A DNA stretch of 38,608 nt from an uncultured Clostridia bacterium (GTDB lineage: Bacteria > Bacillota > Clostridia > TANB77 > CAG-508): the NCBI GenBank assembly GCA_947590905.1, contig CANQCU010000015.1:1-38608 (forward strand). Direction: 5' to 3'. The position numbers and the translations under genes were made by a program. Shown here piece after piece: positions 36,382 to 38,608 of the stretch. The number at the start of each line of letters is the position of its first letter. Position 1 is the first letter of the stretch. The notes beneath the pieces were generated by a model, which was given only the letters and a program-made list of their open reading frames with translations, made no database searches and had not been told where the DNA came from.

Positions 36382-37207
36382 ATGTATAAAATGATATTTG
36401 TTGATTTAGATAGCACATTATTAGATGATAGTAAAAAGATAAGTCAAGAAAATGTTAATAGTATTAAAAGAGCATACACAGAAAAAGGAGTAATTACAGT
36501 AATAACAACAGGAAGACCAGAACACTATGTAAGAGAAATATATAAATCAAATATAGGTATTTTTGCAGATTATATAATTGCGTCTAATGGAGCTGTAATT
36601 AAAAATCAAAAAACAAATGAATATCTAAAAAATAGTGTTTTTTCTAGTGATGAAGTTAAAATTTTAAAAGATATTTTTATAAAAGAAAAAGGCGATTGTT
36701 TAATAATGGATTCAACAGAAAAATCAATATATGAAAAATCGAAATGGGATGGAAAAGATAATATAGGAATATCTAATGATGAAAACAATGTAACTCATGA
36801 AAATGTGATAGTTTCATGTACAATAGAAGCAAAATTAAAAAACATAGAAAAAATAAGACAAAAAATTATGAAAATAAAAACATTAGAATCAACGCCAATT
36901 TGCAACTATGTATATGAAGAAAATGGAAAAAAGTTTACTTCAAAATATATAGATATAGTAAAGGCAGGTTGTACAAAAAAGAATGCAATACAACTACTTG
37001 TAAATAAGCTTAATATTAAACAAGAAGAGATAATAGTAATTGGGGATCGGAAATAATGATATTCCTATGTTTGAAATGGCAGGATTAAAGATTGCAATGC
37101 AAAATGGAGAAGAATGTATAAAAGAAAAAGCTGACTATATTACGTCTAGCAATAATGAAAATGGTGTTGCTAATGCAATAAAAAAGTTTGTGTTTAATGA
37201 AAACTAA
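36382..37207 (+). CDS. Cof-type HAD-superfamily phosphatase, with a +1 shift at CGG
   Basis: The 274-residue product has HAD motif I, FVDLDSTLLDD; motif II in ITTGRPEHY; a Cof-type cap; and motif III Lys in DIVKAGCTKKNAIQLL. CGG 37048 lies exactly in motif IV: the unshifted frame stops two codons later, while skipping C37048 gives GDGNNDIPMFEMAG with the Mg-binding Asp residues, then the normal C-terminus to the stop at 37205. These enzymes dephosphorylate sugar phosphates or related metabolites. RBS is AGAGGAGAG. Confidence 0.92.
37048..37050 (+). other. In-frame CGG with +1 shift (HAD motif IV)
   Basis: CGG follows GAT. Skipping the C gives GGA AAT AAT GAT, the conserved GDGxND of HAD phosphatases. 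The four bases are CGGA. Confidence 0.92.
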
Positions 37208-37239
37208 ATTTATTCTGTAAGAAAAAATATAAAAAGTAA

Positions 37240-37449
37240 TACAAATTACATGTATTTATTGATGGAAATAAAAGAATTGTAGCAACATTATTCATATATT
37301 TTTTAAATTATTATGATATTTTATATAAAAATGGAAAACAAATAATTAGTAATAATACTCTAGTAGCATTAACATTACTAATTGCAGAATCAAATCCAAA
37401 AGAAAAAGAAGTAATTATAGATTTGGTAATTAACTTTTTAGGAGAATAA
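37240..37449 (+). pseudogene. C-terminal fragment of a Fic/RhuM-type protein
   Basis: A 69-codon open frame without a start codon or RBS, preceded by a stop. It contains LHVFIDGNKRIVATLFIYF, resembling the Fic motif HPFxDGNKR (Pro replaced by Val), followed by NNTLVALTLLIAESNPKEKE, as found at the C-terminus of RhuM-associated Fic proteins. The N-terminal part is missing. It has no CGG, so the shift rule cannot restore it. Probably a decayed remnant. Confidence 0.68.
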
Positions 37450-37471
37450 AAAGAAAAAAATAAAAAAATAC

Positions 37472-37500
37472 TTACATAAATTTTTAATTTGTGTTATAAT
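37472..37500 (+). promoter_or_regulatory. Promoter before the MATE leader
   Basis: TTACAT (37472-37477), 17-base spacer, TATAAT (37495-37500), about 27 bases before the first leader hairpin. Confidence 0.7.
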
Positions 37501-37526
37501 TATTTAAAATTAATAAGAAATATTTT

Positions 37527-37588
37527 AAATAGTGTGTAGTCTTTTAAAGGCGTAAATCCAGCTTTTAAAAGATTGTGCACTATTTTTT
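37527..37588 (+). promoter_or_regulatory. First leader hairpin with terminator-like end
   Basis: AAATAGTG at 37527 pairs with CACTATTT ending at 37585, extended by an imperfect TCTTTTA/TAAAAGA stem. The loop includes GGCGTAAATCCAGC. TTTTTT ends it. It shares GTAG, CTT, GTAAATCCA and a T-run end with the second hairpin. Confidence 0.55.
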
Positions 37589-37700
37589 ATGCATTTCTGA
37601 ATGTAGAAAAGCAAAAAAACAACAAAAATTTTACAAGTAAACAGTAATTAAAATAAATGAAAAGATGTAAAAAAATATTTGTATAATAAATAATCAATGA

Positions 37701-37750
37701 GTAGCTTAAAATGTGTAAATCCAATTGATTTTGGGTTTGCATATTTTTTT
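37701..37750 (+). promoter_or_regulatory. Second leader hairpin with terminator-like end
   Basis: AAAATGTGTAAATCCAA (37708-37724) pairs, with G-U and mismatched positions, with TTGGGTTTGCATATTTT, ending in seven T. A TATAAT at 37682-37687 could be a second promoter. It repeats the motif of the first hairpin 160 bases downstream. Confidence 0.55.
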
Positions 37751-37777
37751 GTTTAAATTAAGGAGGTAATAATTTTT

Positions 37778-38608
37778 ATGAATGAACAAAACACAAATAA
37801 AATGGCAAGTACACCAATGAAAAAACTATTTTGGAAAATGGGATTACCTATGATAATATCAATGGTATTACAAGCATTATATAATGTCATAGATAGTATA
37901 TTTGTAACTAATATGGGAGAACAAGGAGCTATTGCAAATCAAGCTCTCACTATTGCATTTCCTATACAAATACTTATTATAGCAGTAGGAGTTGGAACAG
38001 GAGTAGGACTAAATGCACTTCTTTCAAAAAGTTTAGGAGAAAAAAAATACAGAAAAAGTAAATAAAGTTGCAGGAAATGGAATATTTTTAAGTGTATGTT
38101 TATATATAGTATTCTTATTATTTGGAGTTCTTGGTTCAAAATGGTTTATTTCGCTTTTTGCAAGTGGTAGTGAACAAGTAATTTCTATGGGAACCACATA
38201 TTTACAAATTTGTTGCTGTTTATCAGTAGGAGCTATTGGATTTACAGTGTACGAGAGATTTTTGCAAAGTACAGGAAAAACAATGCTTTCAACAATAGCA
38301 CAAATTTTAGGAGCTGTAACAAATATAATTTTAGATTATGTATTTATTTATCCATTAAAAATGGGTGTAGCAGGTGCAGCTTGGGCAACAGTTATAGGAC
38401 AAATTGTTTCATTATTAGTTGCTATGATATTTCACTATAAATTAAATAAAGAGATAAATGGAAATCCAAAATATATCAGACCAGAATTAAACTTGATAAA
38501 AGCAATTTATAACATAGGTATTTCAGCAGCTATTATGCAAGCATTGCTTTCAGTTATGATGGCAGGAATGAATGCTATTCTTGGATTGTCAAAAGCAGAT
38601 CCTATAAT
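37778..38608 (+). CDS. MATE-family efflux transporter, 3' end outside window; +1 shift at an A8 tract
   Basis: The visible part covers the first half of a multidrug/toxin extrusion antiporter: MKKLFWKMGLPMIISMVLQALYNVIDSIFV, then VGTGVGLNALLSKSLGEK. At the run of eight A (38040-38047) the frame breaks; with seven A it continues NTEKVNKVAGNG, AAWATVIGQIVSLLVAM and so on to the window end. Unlike the other eight genes, no CGG is involved. Either a real one-base insertion (decay or phase-variable tract), a sequencing error, or slippage on poly-A. RBS is AAGGAGGT. Substrate unknown. Confidence 0.85.

Noticed and set aside
38040-38047. MATE frame break as another case of the CGG rule
   Set aside because: No CGG is present; the break lies in a run of eight A.

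Overview
This is an AT-rich, gene-dense, mostly plus-strand chromosomal window from a low-GC Gram-positive bacterium. An anaerobic clostridial lineage fits best: it carries a CotJC-type manganese catalase, a rubrerythrin/rubredoxin pair, a Spo0A-like protein, der-plsY-gpsA and a clustered lower-glycolysis operon. I cannot name the species.

The outstanding observation is about decoding. Sixteen in-frame CGG codons in eight genes (dCMP deaminase, der, a YcxB-like protein on the minus strand, a YnbB-like PLP enzyme, mtaB, a DUF2207 protein, gpmI and a Cof-type HAD phosphatase) each sit exactly where the conserved reading frame moves by +1. If the C of CGG is skipped and the following GGN is read as glycine (or CGGN is read as a four-base glycine codon), every one of these genes becomes a full-length, normal family member. 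Several of the glycines are invariant, such as the P-loop Gly of the second GTPase domain of Der and the Gly of the first Cys motif of MtaB. The DUF2207 tail has six such codons within 65 bases, and the rule turns it into a clean poly-glycine tail. The dozens of CGG trinucleotides that lie out of frame in coding regions are never associated with a shift. Only one small, possibly foreign minus-strand gene (31532-31723) has an in-frame CGG that looks read as arginine. No tRNA gene lies in the window, so the agent of this decoding is not visible here.

Layout. 1-1405: oxidative-stress genes (cotJC end, rubrerythrin, rubredoxin). 1457-1738: atypical minus-strand gene. 1931-5699: dCMP deaminase, der, plsY, gpsA. 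5801-10595: small or poorly characterised membrane and zinc-ribbon proteins, a YcxB-like protein, a YnbB-like enzyme and a degenerate sortase. 10934-11448: a compositionally foreign secreted-protein gene bounded by a 14-bp inverted repeat. 11614-12294: Spo0A-like protein with a degenerate receiver. 12668-15493: mreB, mtaB and a small protein. 15782-24839: gap, a large palindromic element, pgk, DUF2207 gene, tpiA, gpmI, a YezG-like immunity gene and eno. 25013-28494: LtaS-type sulfatase, HPt protein and a receiver-HD-GYP protein. 28692-31481: a large repeat protein and a small coiled-coil partner. 31532-31723: small minus-strand membrane protein. 32034-36229: HD-domain nucleotidase and a giant protein with 12 near-identical helix-turn-helix-like repeats fused to a sigma-70-like domain. 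36382-38608: HAD phosphatase, Fic remnant, and a MATE transporter (cut by the window end) behind two related leader hairpins.

Second-tier items of interest are the 12-repeat array protein, whose variation centres on the predicted recognition helix, a hairpin lying between the Shine-Dalgarno sequence and start codon of tpiA, an operator-like palindrome at the mreB promoter, and an orphan toxin-immunity gene inside the glycolytic operon.
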